This document shows positions 36,425 to 48,158 of a stretch of 64,000 nt of DNA, piece by piece (within the stretch, counting starts at the first letter, position 1; every line of letters begins with the position of its first letter). The notes beneath the pieces are model-generated. The model did no database searches. It was not told where the DNA came from and worked only from the letters and a program-made list of their open reading frames with translations. Made by a program: the position numbers and the translations under genes. The DNA comes from Fasciola hepatica (Eukaryota > Platyhelminthes > Trematoda > Plagiorchiida > Fasciolidae), in the NCBI GenBank assembly GCA_948099385.1, contig CANUEZ040000199.1, positions 3,606,001 to 3,670,000 on the forward strand. Direction: 5' to 3'.

Positions 36425-37320
36425 AAGTCAGATCTTGCTATAGACATTCAATTCACTAAGAGAGGCAATTTGGGAATTGGAGTACGATACAAACAATTTT
36501 TAATGTCAGAAGACAATGAATCGAAATGTCAGCTATCGATACTGTTGGGAGAGCGAAAAACCGTACAGAAGTAATGAGTACGAGAATGAAACGGGAGTTT
36601 CAGCCAAATCAGCTGGAGCTCGCCTATGGAAAATTCCCAGTTTGGTATTCGGGGGGCAGCCACGGACTGGTAGATGTAGGCGCAGATACCAGTTTAAGGT
36701 GAAATTGACGAATGGAAAAAGTAGTTTGGAAACTGGAGTCAGATAGAATCCAACGGGGGAGCCATTTATGTGTCAGTCAAGAATAAGACAAGGGAAGAAG
36801 AACCTTGGAGGAAATGAGGCACAGAACCACGTGGTTCAAGCCGCGAATGTTGGTGATAGCTAGGATTTTTTTTCTTGTAGCAATTGCGCAGTAGACAAAA
36901 GCGAAGATTTTCTGTGAGCAGTGAGAATTATGAGCTTTTTGGCGAAACTGCCAACCTAACTCTGGCTCCTGGACTGGCGAACCAAATGAGGCTCCAATTG
37001 TGCTTCAGTGGTGAGTTTTGCGTTCATATTGCACGATGAATCCTAGTATGTGCAATCTAGCTACCTATTTCTTATACTCAGTGTTTATGTCTTCTGAAAA
37101 TCAACTGCCACGCGCCCGCTGACTGGCTGCAATATATTTCGGTGGTAATCACCACCCCAACGAATTAAACGAATTTACTCGCTAATGGTCATTGTACGCC
37201 TCTATATTGAATTTTACACTCCGTCTGATTTAGCTGATCATTTATGACACGGGATTCTCTTTCGACCCGAAAAATGTATCCGTCCTGGCTGGCAGACTGT
37301 TCTTAGCTGCACCCAACCTG
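36425..37320. other. No supported gene
   Basis: No recognisable coding motifs. It may include the 5' UTR or ORF1 remnant of the LINE that starts to be readable at 37328. Confidence 0.4.
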
Positions 37321-37327
37321 AGAAGAA

Positions 37328-39985
37328 GTGTCTATGCCGTCTTTGTTCAGTATCAACATATCTCCTCTTTTCGCGAAAATGTTGGATCTAAACACTGTTC
37401 TTCTTTCTCGCATTCACGTTCATACTTTTGGGCTTTTCATACGAGAATCGTGGTTAAGCCCACATATTGCTGAGTCACTCTTATCAATGAATGGTTTTCA
37501 ACTGTTCCGGCAGGACAGGAGTTCCATCAGCAAGAAGACTGGAGGTGGTATGGTCAAATATATCAACTCTACCTGGTGTGACAGATATGATGTCGTTTGT
37601 TCATGCTCAATGAGCGGTATTGATTGATTATTTATTCAGTGCCATCCTAAGTTTTCTCGCTATAGGAGTACCATCATAACAGACTTATACCTGGCTCCGT
37701 CTTCCACACGGAATGCTATTTCATTTTTCTATGACTCTTCTTTTCCTTTCCTTGTTCCTTTGTTAGATGACAATTTGCACATCGTAGTGGGCGTTTTAAT
37801 CATGCTTTCAAACAATTCCTCACTGCGACTGATGTAACTGATCTTTTATGATTCTCCAACCAAAGGCAACTCTGTTTTAGACAGGATTATGACCAATTAT
37901 CTCGAATTATTCTCCCTAAAGCTGTGTGCATCTGCCTCAACCAGTGAATACTGTCTGTTATTGTTGAGGCCCAACGTATACTCCAAGTCTACTTTCCACT
38001 CTGTCAGGCAAACCAGCCCAATGAAAATCCGTCCCCGAAGTTTTTCACGTGACAACATTATTCTCCTACAGAAATCCCTTTCTCATTCATCTTCCTCATG
38101 TTCTTTCGAATCATCGCTATGTAGCAATGTCACACTTTTCGTAAAGACGATAAATTTAATCCTCGACTAGTTCTGCCCCTTAGAAATACTATTCCTCTGT
38201 AACGGCCGTGCCACTTCTCCGATGTTGAAATCCTTAAGGTGACGGGAGGAATATTTCTACAAGTCCAGGGACAATTCTAAAGTAAGACACATTTCCCCTT
38301 TGACAAATAAACAAATCAAACGCACTGACTCGCCCTTTGCTGCTTAACTCCTATGCAGCCACATCAGTAACCGACTACGGCAAACCAGTCGGCTGTTTTG
38401 TGGACTGATAGCGAAACAAGTGAAATTCGCTACGGACGTTGACATCAGCAACTGTGTGTTCATTCATCCATCAAATGACTCTCCAAGATGGCGTGTACGC
38501 AACCTCGTTCGCTACAGAAGGAGTAGTAAGCTTCTTCTTACTTCTAAAATAACCTCAGGTATTGGTTATGATGACATATCGTCATCAATTTCGAGACATG
38601 TAGCTGCTGCCATGACCGATGCATTTAATTTCATTTTAAACAAATCTTTGTGCTCACTTCCTACTTACGACTTTTGAAGACCATTCACTATTGTTCCTTT
38701 ACAAAATCCTTGTAATTTTGCTGTCATAGCTAAACGCTTTCGCCTCACTGCATCAACTTCAGTTAGTCTTGAACTTACAGAGCATGACATTCTAAAAAAA
38801 TTGAATTCTTCTGTAAACTCTCCCAATGACCCCTTACAGTTTGCCTATAAGCCGAACAGCTCCACTGTGAATCCTATCACTTCCTTATTCCACCATATAA
38901 CAAAATCTTTGGGTACATCAGCATAGTCTGTGAGACGCGCCTTTCTAGACTACTCAACAGCTTTTGATTCTATTCCGCGATCCTTCCTCCTTCGCAAACT
39001 GGAATCTCTTGACTGTCCCACACCTTTATTACCATGGGTGTCTGATTATTTTACCAAAATAACTCAGTGCACTCGACTGGGTTTTAAAATATCCTAGACC
39101 TTGGTGAATAATTCAAGAGTGCTACAGGGAGCTGTGCTTTCGCCCCGTTTATTTCTCACCCACTTTAGTGATCTTCCATCCAGTTCTGCTTCGCGTTTAT
39201 TTAAATATGCCAATGATGTGGCTCTTTGTCAAGCTGCTTCCATGACCCAAGACTTCAGTAACTTTACCAGTAGTCTATTTCGTATTTATGATTTCCCCGT
39301 TCGTTCGGGTTTAATCTTAAATTTGTCCAAATGCTTTGAATGCATATTTACCCGTTCTCGTTCGGCTTATCCCTGTGATTCCTCTGTCATTTCCACAGAA
39401 CCACTAAATAGGGTGGGTTCTATGAAATACTTACGAATGGCCATTGATGCAAATTTGAAGTGGACGCTTCACATTTCAAACTATATGAAGAAACTACGCC
39501 GGCCATCATGTCAGATACGAAAGCATCGGCATTTTATCCTTAAACAGTGTTATTTTCCTTTTTGTTTATCAATGTTTTACCTGTTCTACTTCACTTTTCC
39601 CCTGTTATTTTTGCTGGCCTAGTGAAGTAATTTTTTAGTATTCTTCTTGGAGGCCTATCTATTATCAGTCGGGTATCTTTCATACACTTAACTGAACTAT
39701 TTGCCGATTTGTGCGAACTACACCTGGCCGCATGTGAAAATTTCGCTCACAAAATCTTTGCAGACAGCATTCAGCCTTTATATAGTGATCTATGCGAATG
39801 TAACTCTCGCTTCTACAGGTTCCTCATTTCGATTCATATCCTCTCGTATTAACCTCTACAAAATCTCTACCGTTCCATATCTGGCCCGAATCCCCACAAA
39901 CCGGGCACGAGTATTAGCTGGATTTATTGACAATTTTGTTATGTCATCGTCCTTTTCTTCAGCCAATGAATTCCATAAGTTGTAA
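37328..39985 (+). pseudogene. CR1-type LINE pol (EN-RT), left, continuous copy
   Basis: A single reading frame (37328, 37889, 38420 and 39101 are all in register) carries endonuclease then reverse transcriptase. Endonuclease: ESWLSPHIAESLLSMNGFQL then FRQDRSS (37450-37530), KKTGGGMVKYINSTWC (about 37545), HIVVG followed by a 2-base-shifted FNHAFKQFLTATDVTDL (about 37780, the G-D-F-N region), NSVLDRIMTN (about 37875). Reverse transcriptase: NDPLQFAYKPNSSTVNPI (about 38835), AFLDYSTAFDSIPRSFLLRK (about 38945), NNSRVLQGAVLSPRLF (about 39110), FKYANDVAL (about 39205; catalytic Y-A-D-D with the first Asp changed to Asn), KYLRMAIDANLKWTLHI (about 39430). In-frame stops lie at 38675-38677, 38924-38926 and 39095-39097. 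The C-terminal part at 39701-39985 is frameshifted. The part from 37963 onward is duplicated in inverted orientation. Confidence 0.9.
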
Positions 39986-40635
39986 GGTGCAAATCTTTTT
40001 TGATTGAAATGAGGACGTCTGTCTACACAAAGTATGGTCAGATGCAAATACGAATATAAACAGCGTGATAGAAAAGACGTTTTGAAGAACAATACTTGAA
40101 GTTATTATGTCACAATATATTCATATCATCACGCTTTCACCATGCGCAGATTATGCTCATTTCGTGTGCCACAAGGGATACTCTGTTTTTTTCGCGCGCT
40201 CGTAGTGGGATCAGCCCCTGACATCAAGTGCCGGGTGGTAAAGTTCGCGCACGTACTAATGTCAAAAGTTCCATTTTACTGAGGATGGACTGGAGAAAAA
40301 ATTGTGAAAATAAATGAGTGATTTTTTCCCATTGTCCTAGCGCTCCTTTGAAACTACGGCAAATAGTTCAGCAATTGAGGGATTTGCCAAACGCAAACAT
40401 GACCCGCAAAACATCCAGTAAGACTTGCTCGTTTCTTCTTATAATGTTTTATGAAAGCCTCTTTGGCTGATTTGAAGTTCCTACATAGAATCTATTGTAA
40501 TGCCTTACCAGGTTCTCCTGCTGATAACCCCTTCGCAATCTCTTCGTTCAGACACTATTTCCTCTAGCCATAGCAACATGATTTGGCCTTCTGGTCCCCA
40601 TTTCCTAAGGACATTCTTGGTTCGTTCTACGAGCG

Positions 40636-41128
40636 TGTCCGGACTTTTGGTATCCGGACGTCTGGTCGAACGGACACTTGGTCGCCAGACACTTGGATGA
40701 CTGAATTACATTATATTCACTTAAGCCTGTCAAATGCCACACCCTCAGAAAGTGGATTAGGCGCAGCCCGTCTCTTTAACCTTTCTTGGAATTTATAGTG
40801 AACACCAGGTAATCCAGAATTATAAAGGCATGCAGTGACCACGAATCGGTAAGCGAAAAGGCTTGCAATATGCTGTTACACAAATGCATCACAGTCAAAT
40901 TCTATAACCCGTTGTGACCTCACAACAGTTTCACACCGGAAATCCTAGAGCCGAAGGCTTGATGCTAAGGTCAACTGGAATAGCAGTGCGGTCTAAAACG
41001 GCAGTGCCCGGTGAATCTGATATTCAAGCTTTCGTCCTTTTAGAGGTAATAGACACTTGATCCACTAGACTAAATGTCCATTCGACCAAAGGTCCAGCGA
41101 TCAAATGTCCGGCAGTCAGAAGTCCGGG
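40636..41128. mobile_element. Foldback-like element with modular inverted termini (left arm)
   Basis: At 40636-40695 the plus strand carries a run of related modules: TCCGGACTTTTGGTA, TCCGGACGTCTGGTCG, AACGGACACTTGGTCG, CCAGACACTTGG. At 41050-41128 the same modules occur in reverse complement (CGACCAAAGGTCC, GATCAAATGTCC, GTCAGAAGTCCGG). The two arrays face each other around 350 bases of non-coding sequence, so the unit is about 490 bases with tandem-module termini. No ORF of note lies inside. It resembles a non-autonomous foldback/MITE-type element; the family is not identified. Confidence 0.6.
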
Positions 41129-41479
41129 TGCCTTCTACAAGTCACCTTTATTTCGCTACCTCAAGTCTGCCCCCGAACATTGCTGGTGTATTCTAATTAA
41201 TGACGTCCATGCACCTTGGTCACGTGCACATTCCCTCCACAATGGCCTCTTTCGGTATGCCCTATTTACTATTTAAACCACGTTACTGCAAGATACATGT
41301 ATTTTGGGAGCACGAACGCTACATTTTAGTGATAACAAGAACTCAAGACTATTGCATATATTCTTCATAAATACACATGTTTATACTAAACACATTTTGT
41401 GAGAAATCACTTTTTAGGATAGGACTTAAAAAACCCAACCGGCCGTTATCCAACTCCTCAGATTGCCAAGCTATTTCCT

Positions 41480-42135
41480 AAGTTGACGTAATTTATATAT
41501 CATCATTTCCGTATCATGTCTATGAAACGAATGCTGATGGCATTCGGAAACCAGTTTCATAACTCCGTCTATTGGATAATCGAAATGTTCTCGTTAGTCC
41601 AAAGGTGTCAAATACAATGTGCTATCATTTCAATTGATAGTCTGGGGACAGTTTGGTTCTTCACCTCAGGTCGCATGAAACCACTGGTCCACCCGATCGA
41701 CGTCCGTCCGTGGGCGCGCGAGAAGTCGCACGACTGAGATCTGCGCCACTTTTGCACGGAAAGAGCGTGGTATGACAGGCAGTCAAAACGTAGAGTGGTC
41801 GGTCAAAGAGGCTTGTGACTATACCTTTTACACTTCAAATGAAGCCCTTGTAACTTCAACTGAAGTCCAAATGACATCACTCTGCCGACACTGACAAGAT
41901 TGACTCCACAATGGTCACTTGTCACCTGTCCACGAAATCTCTTTGACCCATGATCATCTACACCGCGATAGCAAGTGTTGAGCAAAAATCTCATTGGTAC
42001 ATCCAATGGTACGTGCGGAGGTCAAAAAGGGGGAGATGTGACCATTGAGTCAACCGCGTGATCGAAGGGAAAGGACCAGGGACAAATTGACACGGACAAC
42101 ACAGTGAAAGCGTTATTCGACCTTGATTCTCTCTC

Positions 42136-42139
<4 letters not shown>
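41480..42139 (+). repeat. Tc1-family long flank / terminal repeat, left
   Basis: Related sequence is found next to the transposase at 22600-23000 and, inverted, at 20060-20430, so this part of the arm is a recognisable repeat family in its own right. It leads inward to the (TA)n tract and then the transposase pseudogene. With its mirror at 43962-44620 it would give a Tc1-like element about 3.1 kb long with terminal inverted repeats of about 650 bases. That reading is inference. Confidence 0.6.

Positions 42140-42229
<90 letters not shown>
42140..42229. repeat. (TA)n microsatellite at palindrome spacer edge
   Basis: About 45 uninterrupted TA units. The mirrored position in the right arm (43951-43962) has only five. 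The Tyr-Ile repeat peptides predicted across it are artefacts. It is self-complementary and can extrude a cruciform. Confidence 0.98.
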
Positions 42230-42230
<1 letters not shown>

Positions 42231-42269
42231 CCCTACAAAACTGAGCCAATCCATACACGTAACAAAGTT

Positions 42270-43345
42270 GTGTTCTGTATGAAGCCTGGTTGATCGTGAA
42301 ATGCTCAGTTCATTTTAACGAAGATGAGTCGGGCAACGAGACGAGCATTTCATACACCTGACATCAAGTCACGTGTCTTGATCCCGTGTGATGCTGGGGG
42401 CAACTGGTGCTTGGTGGCTTAATCACTCGGCATCAAGAGAAAACTACAGTGACTTGTTTTACGAAAAACAAGCAAGCACCTTCCATGTTTACCCATGATG
42501 GAAAACGTTTCAAGCGTTTGTCGTATCATGAAGTAGAGGAGTTAATTTCCTGGATTGAAACAGAGCATATAATAACGCTTTCATCTCTGCAAATCAGATT
42601 CAAGGTCGAGTATGCACAGGATGTTTCTATCAACATCCTAATGGACAGCTGATAACGTTCGAGATAATTCTTCAAATATTCGTAACCATGACTTCATTGC
42701 GTAAAAAGCAGAACAAAAAGAGCCATGTGCATTAGATTCTTCTAACGTTCGTTGACACAGTTGCGTAGAACATCTACAGTGGTATGAGGCACACAATCAT
42801 GAGATCATATGGATTGACGAAACAAACTTTATTCTGCACTGTTCACGAAACTTTGGTAAAGCCCCAAGGGAGATGAGGGCACGAATACCAGTTGCAGGCT
42901 GCCGCGGTAAAAATCTGCATATGATAAGTGCAATGAATACTAACGGTCTGATTGATCTGACTAACAAAAAAGGATCGTAGACCTCAGCAATATGTCTACA
43001 ATTGTAGAACGGTCTTGTGGGTAGCCTTATGGATCACACAGAGAAATCGTTTGTCATTGTCTGTGACAATGCGCCTTGGGGGATTTAGCGGCAATCCTCA
43101 GACCTGCGCCGTATCCACCCACCCTTAATCCGATTGAACTGATATGGAGTGTGCTGAAGGAATTTATCAATGTTGAAACCAGAAAGGAGCGCACGCGGAC
43201 GATTTCCGCGGATCCTGAGGGGTGCATGAGCCTGCAGGAATGGCGAATGATCTTCTTGGAGAAAATAACCACGAGCGGTAAATATAACATGACGCGTACA
43301 CACTGCTTGAATGCAGCAAAGCACGTCCGCACCTATTTACGATAA
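42270..43345 (+). pseudogene. Tc1/mariner (IS630 superfamily) transposase, palindrome centre
   Basis: Blocks on the plus strand: an N-terminal DNA-binding segment (frame 42407-42652; FTHDGKRFKRLSYHEVEEL, then ISWIETEH), then IIWIDETNFILHCSRNFG (about 42808, first catalytic Asp and D-E-T-x-F), ARIPVAGCRGKNLHMISA followed by MNTNGLID (about 42880-42955), FVIVCDNAPWG (about 43050, second catalytic Asp), and PPTLNPIELIWSVLKEF (frame 43076-43345, NPIE with the catalytic Glu and the family W-x-x-x-K). All three catalytic residues are present, but stops and at least two frameshifts separate the blocks, so it is inactive. It is the better preserved of the two Tc1-like copies and is unique within the palindrome. 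Confidence 0.9.
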
Positions 43346-43379
43346 TGCTAGAAAACTGATTGAATAGTAGTAGGCGTTG

Positions 43380-43950
43380 ATTTCCAAAACTGATCCATGG
43401 TTCTTTACACTTGAGTATATTAGAGGAGGATCAAACCCTACGTGATAATGAAAGGAAAACTTTATCGTAGTTCAGTGTTTTCAGTTCCAGTTCACCGTTC
43501 GTCGCCACAAGCATGGCATCCAAATATTGATATACCCATGATGAGAATATCGAAAAAGTAGAAATAAAAATAACCGGTATATAGAGGTAAGCCCAGACCA
43601 TGAGTATGGTCGCACAGATTTGCACAGACCGTAGTAGAGAAAAACAAATGGGTTTTCCTGCATGAAGAATGACAATAAATAATCAAATTCAACCTCCTAC
43701 CAGTAAAATTATTCCCAGCATTAATTGCAGAGAGAAGTGAGTGAGTATATTGAACATAGGAAGGAAAGATGTCAGTGTAAAAAGTTTATCAAACATCATC
43801 GTCAATAAGTTATGAATTGAGTGAAAATTTCATGGACTAGAATTATCGACAGTTGCGTTGTCAGTGCACTACGGGAGGAGTAATTGGACAAAAATGTTCA
43901 TTTGTGGAAAGTTCTAGTGTCAAACAGTGTGATCACTGGCAACAGAACTT
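43380..43950. other. Palindrome spacer, right part, no gene
   Basis: AT-rich unique sequence between the transposase stop and the right arm. Overlapping minus-strand frames at 43431-43692 encode hydrophobic peptides without motifs, which I regard as chance. Confidence 0.5.
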
Positions 43951-43961
43951 ATATATATATA

Positions 43962-44620
43962 CAGAGAGAGAGAATCAAGGTCGAATAACGCTTTCACTGT
44001 GTTGTCCGTGTCAATTTGTCCCTGGTCCTTTCCCTTCGATCACGCGGTTGACTCAATGGTCACATCTCCCCCTTTTTGACCTCCGCACGTACCATTGGAT
44101 GTATCAATGAGATTTTTGCTCAACACTTGCTATCGCGGTGTAGATGATCATGGGTCAAAGAGATTTCGTGGACAGGTGACAAGTGACCATTGTGGAGTCA
44201 ATCTTGTCAGTGTCGGCAGAGTGATGTCATTTGGACTTCAGTTGAAGTTACAAGGGCTTCATTTGAAGTGTAAAAGGTATAGTCACAAGCCTCTTTGACC
44301 GACCACTCTACGTTTTGACTGCCTGTCATACCACGCTCTTTCCGTGCAAAAGTGGCGCAGATCTCAGTCGTGCGACTTCTCGCGCGCCCACGGACGGACG
44401 TCGATCGGGTGGACCAGTGGTTTCATGCGACCTGAGGTGAAGAACCAAACTGTCCCCAGACTATCAATTGAAATGATAGCACATTGTATTTGACACCTTT
44501 GGACTAACGAGAACATTTCGATTATCCAATAGACGGAGTTATGAAACTGGTTTCCGAATGCCATCAGCATTCGTTTCATAGACATGATACGGAAATGATG
44601 ATATATAAATTACGTCAACT
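43962..44620 (-). repeat. Tc1-family long flank / terminal repeat, right
   Basis: Mirror of 41480-42139, bordering the transposase on its other side. It ends at a short (TA)5 run where the left counterpart has about 45 TA units. Confidence 0.6.
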
Positions 44621-44972
44621 TAGGAAATAGCTTGGCAATCTGAGGAGTTGGATAACGGCCGGTTGGGTTTTTTAAGTCCTATCCTAAAAAGTGATTTCTC
44701 ACAAAATGTGTTTAGTATAAACATGTGTATTTATGAAGAATATATGCAATAGTCTTGAGTTCTTGTTATCACTAAAATGTAGCGTTCGTGCTCCCAAAAT
44801 ACATGTATCTTGCAGTAACGTGGTTTAAATAGTAAATAGGGCATACCGAAAGAGGCCATTGTGGAGGGAATGTGCACGTGACCAAGGTGCATGGACGTCA
44901 TTAATTAGAATACACCAGCAATGTTCGGGGGCAGACTTGAGGTAGCGAAATAAAGGTGACTTGTAGAAGGCA

Positions 44973-45465
44973 CCCGGACTTCTGACTGCCGGACATTTGA
45001 TCGCTGGACCTTTGGTCGAATGGACATTTAGTCTAGTGGATCAAGTGTCTATTACCTCTAAAAGGACGAAAGCTTGAATATCAGATTCACCGGGCACTGC
45101 CGTTTTAGACCGCACTGCTATTCCAGTTGACCTTAGCATCAAGCCTTCGGCTCTAGGATTTCCGGTGTGAAACTGTTGTGAGGTCACAACGGGTTATAGA
45201 ATTTGACTGTGATGCATTTGTGTAACAGCATATTGCAAGCCTTTTCGCTTACCGATTCGTGGTCACTGCATGCCTTTATAATTCTGGATTACCTGGTGTT
45301 CACTATAAATTCCAAGAAAGGTTAAAGAGACGGGCTGCGCCTAATCCACTTTCTGAGGGTGTGGCATTTGACAGGCTTAAGTGAATATAATGTAATTCAG
45401 TCATCCAAGTGTCTGGCGACCAAGTGTCCGTTCGACCAGACGTCCGGATACCAAAAGTCCGGACA
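44973..45465. mobile_element. Foldback-like element with modular inverted termini (right arm)
   Basis: Mirror copy of the element at 40636-41128, with module arrays at 44973-45051 and 45406-45465. It is present only because the arm was duplicated, not as an independent insertion. Confidence 0.6.
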
Positions 45466-46135
45466 CGCTCGTAGAACGAACCAAGAATGTCCTTAGGAAA
45501 TGGGGACCAGAAGGCCAAATCATGTTGCTATGGCTAGAGGAAATAGTGTCTGAACGAAGAGATCGCGAAGGGGTTATCAGCAGGAGAACCTGGTAAGGCA
45601 TTACAATAGATTCTATGTAGGAACTTCAAATCAGCCAAAGAGGCTTTCATAAAACATTATAAGAAGAAACGAGCAAGTCTTACTGGATGTTTTGCGGGTC
45701 ATGTTTGCGTTTGGCAAATCCCTCAATTGCTGAACTATTTGCCGTAGTTTCAAAGGAGCGCTAGGACAATGGGAAAAAATCACTCATTTATTTTCACAAT
45801 TTTTTCTCCAGTCCATCCTCAGTAAAATGGAACTTTTGACATTAGTACGTGCGCGAACTTTACCACCCGGCACTTGATGTCAGGGGCTGATCCCACTACG
45901 AGCGCGCGAACCGATCGATGAAACGCGAAAAAAACATAGTATCCCTTGTGGCACACGAAATGAGCATAATCTGCGCATGGTGAAAGCGTGATGATATGAA
46001 TATATTGTGACATAATAACTTCAAGTATTGTTCTTCAAAACGTCTTTTCTATCACGCTGTTTATATTCGTATTTGCATCTGACCATACTTTGTGTAGACA
46101 GACGTCCTCATTTCAATCAAAAAAGATTTGCACCT

Positions 46136-48158
46136 TACAACTTATGGAATTCATTGGCTGAATAAAAAGGACGATGACATAACAAAATTGTCAATAAATC
46201 CAGCTAATACTCGTGCCCGGTTTGTGGGGATTCGGGCCAGATATGGAACGGTAGAGATTTTGTAGAGGTTAATACGAGAGGATATGAATCGAAATGAGGA
46301 ACCTGTAGAAGCGAGAGTTACATTCGCATAGATCACTATATAAAGGCTGAATGCTGTCTGCAAAGATTTTGTGAGCGAAATTTTCACATGCGGCCAGGTG
46401 TAGTTCGCACAAATCGGCAAATAGTTCAGTTAAGTGTATGAAAGATACCCGACTGATAATAGATAGGCCTCCAAGAAGAATACTAAAAAATTACTTCACT
46501 AGGCCAGCAAAAATAACAGGGGAAAAGTGAAGTAGAACAGGTAAAACATTGATAAACAAAAAGGAAAATAACACTGTTTAAGGATAAAATGCCGATGCTT
46601 TCGTATCTGACATGATGGCCGGCGTAGTTTCTTCATATAGTTTGAAATGTGAAGCGTCCACTTCAAATTTGCATCAATGGCCATTCGTAAGTATTTCATA
46701 GAACCCACCCTATTTAGTGGTTCTGTGGAAATGACAGAGGAATCACAGGGATAAGCCGAACGAGAACGGGTAAATATGCATTCAAAGCATTTGGACAAAT
46801 TTAAGATTAAACCCGAACGAACGGGGAAATCATAAATACGAAATAGACTACTGGTAAAGTTACTGAAGTCTTGGGTCATGGAAGCAGCTTGACAAAGAGC
46901 CACATCATTGGCATATTTAAATAAACGCGAAGCAGAACTGGATGGAAGATCACTAAAGTGGGTGAGAAATAAACGGGGCGAAAGCACAGCTCCCTGTAGC
47001 ACTCTTGAATTATTCACCAAGGTCTAGGATATTTTAAAACCCAGTCGAGTGCACTGAGTTATTTTGGTAAAATAATCAGACACCCATGGTAATAAAGGTG
47101 TGGGACAGTCAAGAGATTCCAGTTTGCGAAGGAGGAAGGATCGCGGAATAGAATCAAAAGCTGTTGAGTAGTCTAGAAAGGCGCGTCTCACAGACTATGC
47201 TGATGTACCCAAAGATTTTGTTATATGGTGGAATAAGGAAGTGATAGGATTCACAGTGGAGCTGTTCGGCTTATAGGCAAACTGTAAGGGGTCATTGGGA
47301 GAGTTTACAGAAGAATTCAATTTTTTTAGAATGTCATGCTCTGTAAGTTCAAGACTAACTGAAGTTGATGCAGTGAGGCGAAAGCGTTTAGCTATGACAG
47401 CAAAATTACAAGGATTTTGTAAAGGAACAATAGTGAATGGTCTTCAAAAGTCGTAAGTAGGAAGTGAGCACAAAGATTTGTTTAAAATGAAATTAAATGC
47501 ATCGGTCATGGCAGCAGCTACATGTCTCGAAATTGATGACGATATGTCATCATAACCAATACCTGAGGTTATTTTAGAAGTAAGAAGAAGCTTACTACTC
47601 CTTCTGTAGCGAACGAGGTTGCGTACACGCCATCTTGGAGAGTCATTTGATGGATGAATGAACACACAGTTGCTGATGTCAACGTCCGTAGCGAATTTCA
47701 CTTGTTTCGCTATCAGTCCACAAAACAGCCGACTGGTTTGCCGTAGTCGGTTACTGATGTGGCTGCATAGGAGTTAAGCAGCAAAGGGCGAGTCAGTGCG
47801 TTTGATTTGTTTATTTGTCAAAGGGGAAATGTGTCTTACTTTAGAATTGTCCCTGGACTTGTAGAAATATTCCTCCCGTCACCTTAAGGATTTCAACATC
47901 GGAGAAGTGGCACGGCCGTTACAGAGGAATAGTATTTCTAAGGGGCAGAACTAGTCGAGGATTAAATTTATCGTCTTTACGAAAAGTGTGACATTGCTAC
48001 ATAGCGATGATTCGAAAGAACATGAGGAAGATGAATGAGAAAGGGATTTCTGTAGGAGAATAATGTTGTCACGTGAAAAACTTCGGGGACGGATTTTCAT
48101 TGGGCTGGTTTGCCTGACAGAGTGGAAAGTAGACTTGGAATATACGTTGGGCCTCAAC
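46136..48158 (-). pseudogene. CR1-type LINE pol, right, truncated copy
   Basis: Mirror copy of 37963-39985 carrying the same three in-frame stops and the same F-K-Y-A-N-D-V catalytic change, in minus-strand frames 48241-47951, 47701-47444, 47020-46499 and 46420-46151. It differs near 46165 by an inserted T and one substitution, which changes the local peptide end. It starts mid-protein, at the end of the endonuclease, because the arm ends at 48158. It shares its decay with the left copy, so it was copied after inactivation. Confidence 0.9.

Larger units (their letters stand above)
37963..42139 (+). repeat. Giant inverted repeat, left arm (about 4.18 kb)
   Basis: The arm begins at GTTGAGGCCCAAC and ends at the (TA)n tract. 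Its reverse complement is 43962-48158. Position sums are constant at 86121 from the outer edge to about 39955 and 86101 inside about 40200, because of one single-base indel and one 19-base deletion in this arm. By eye I found only a handful of substitutions (for example 37981, 40183, 40537, 41997), so the arms are well above 99% identical. The arm contains, outside to inside, the LINE pol, a foldback-like element, and the Tc1-family long flank. Confidence 0.97.
43962..48158 (-). repeat. Giant inverted repeat, right arm (about 4.20 kb)
   Basis: Reverse complement of 37963-42139. It retains the 19 bases that the left arm lacks (45903-45929 region). Its outer edge at 48158 lies inside the LINE sequence: the LINE endonuclease that continues outward on the left side is absent here and unrelated sequence follows. 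This makes it the derived copy. Confidence 0.97.

Noticed and set aside
41516..41737. 73-residue frame present in both palindrome arms (also 44364-44585)
   Set aside because: It lies in the Tc1-family flank. The related sequence at 20060-20430 does not keep the frame, so it is not a conserved gene.
41991..42258. Open frames with long Tyr-Ile repeats
   Set aside because: They are translations of the (TA)n microsatellite and its edges, not genes.
43431..43692. Three overlapping hydrophobic minus-strand frames in the palindrome spacer
   Set aside because: They are mutually shifted readings of AT-rich DNA, without a motif or a plausible gene context.
37963..48158. The whole palindrome as one transposon with 4.2 kb terminal repeats
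   Set aside because: The outer edges show no target-site duplication, and the left edge lies inside a continuous LINE frame. A transposon end at that point is unlikely.
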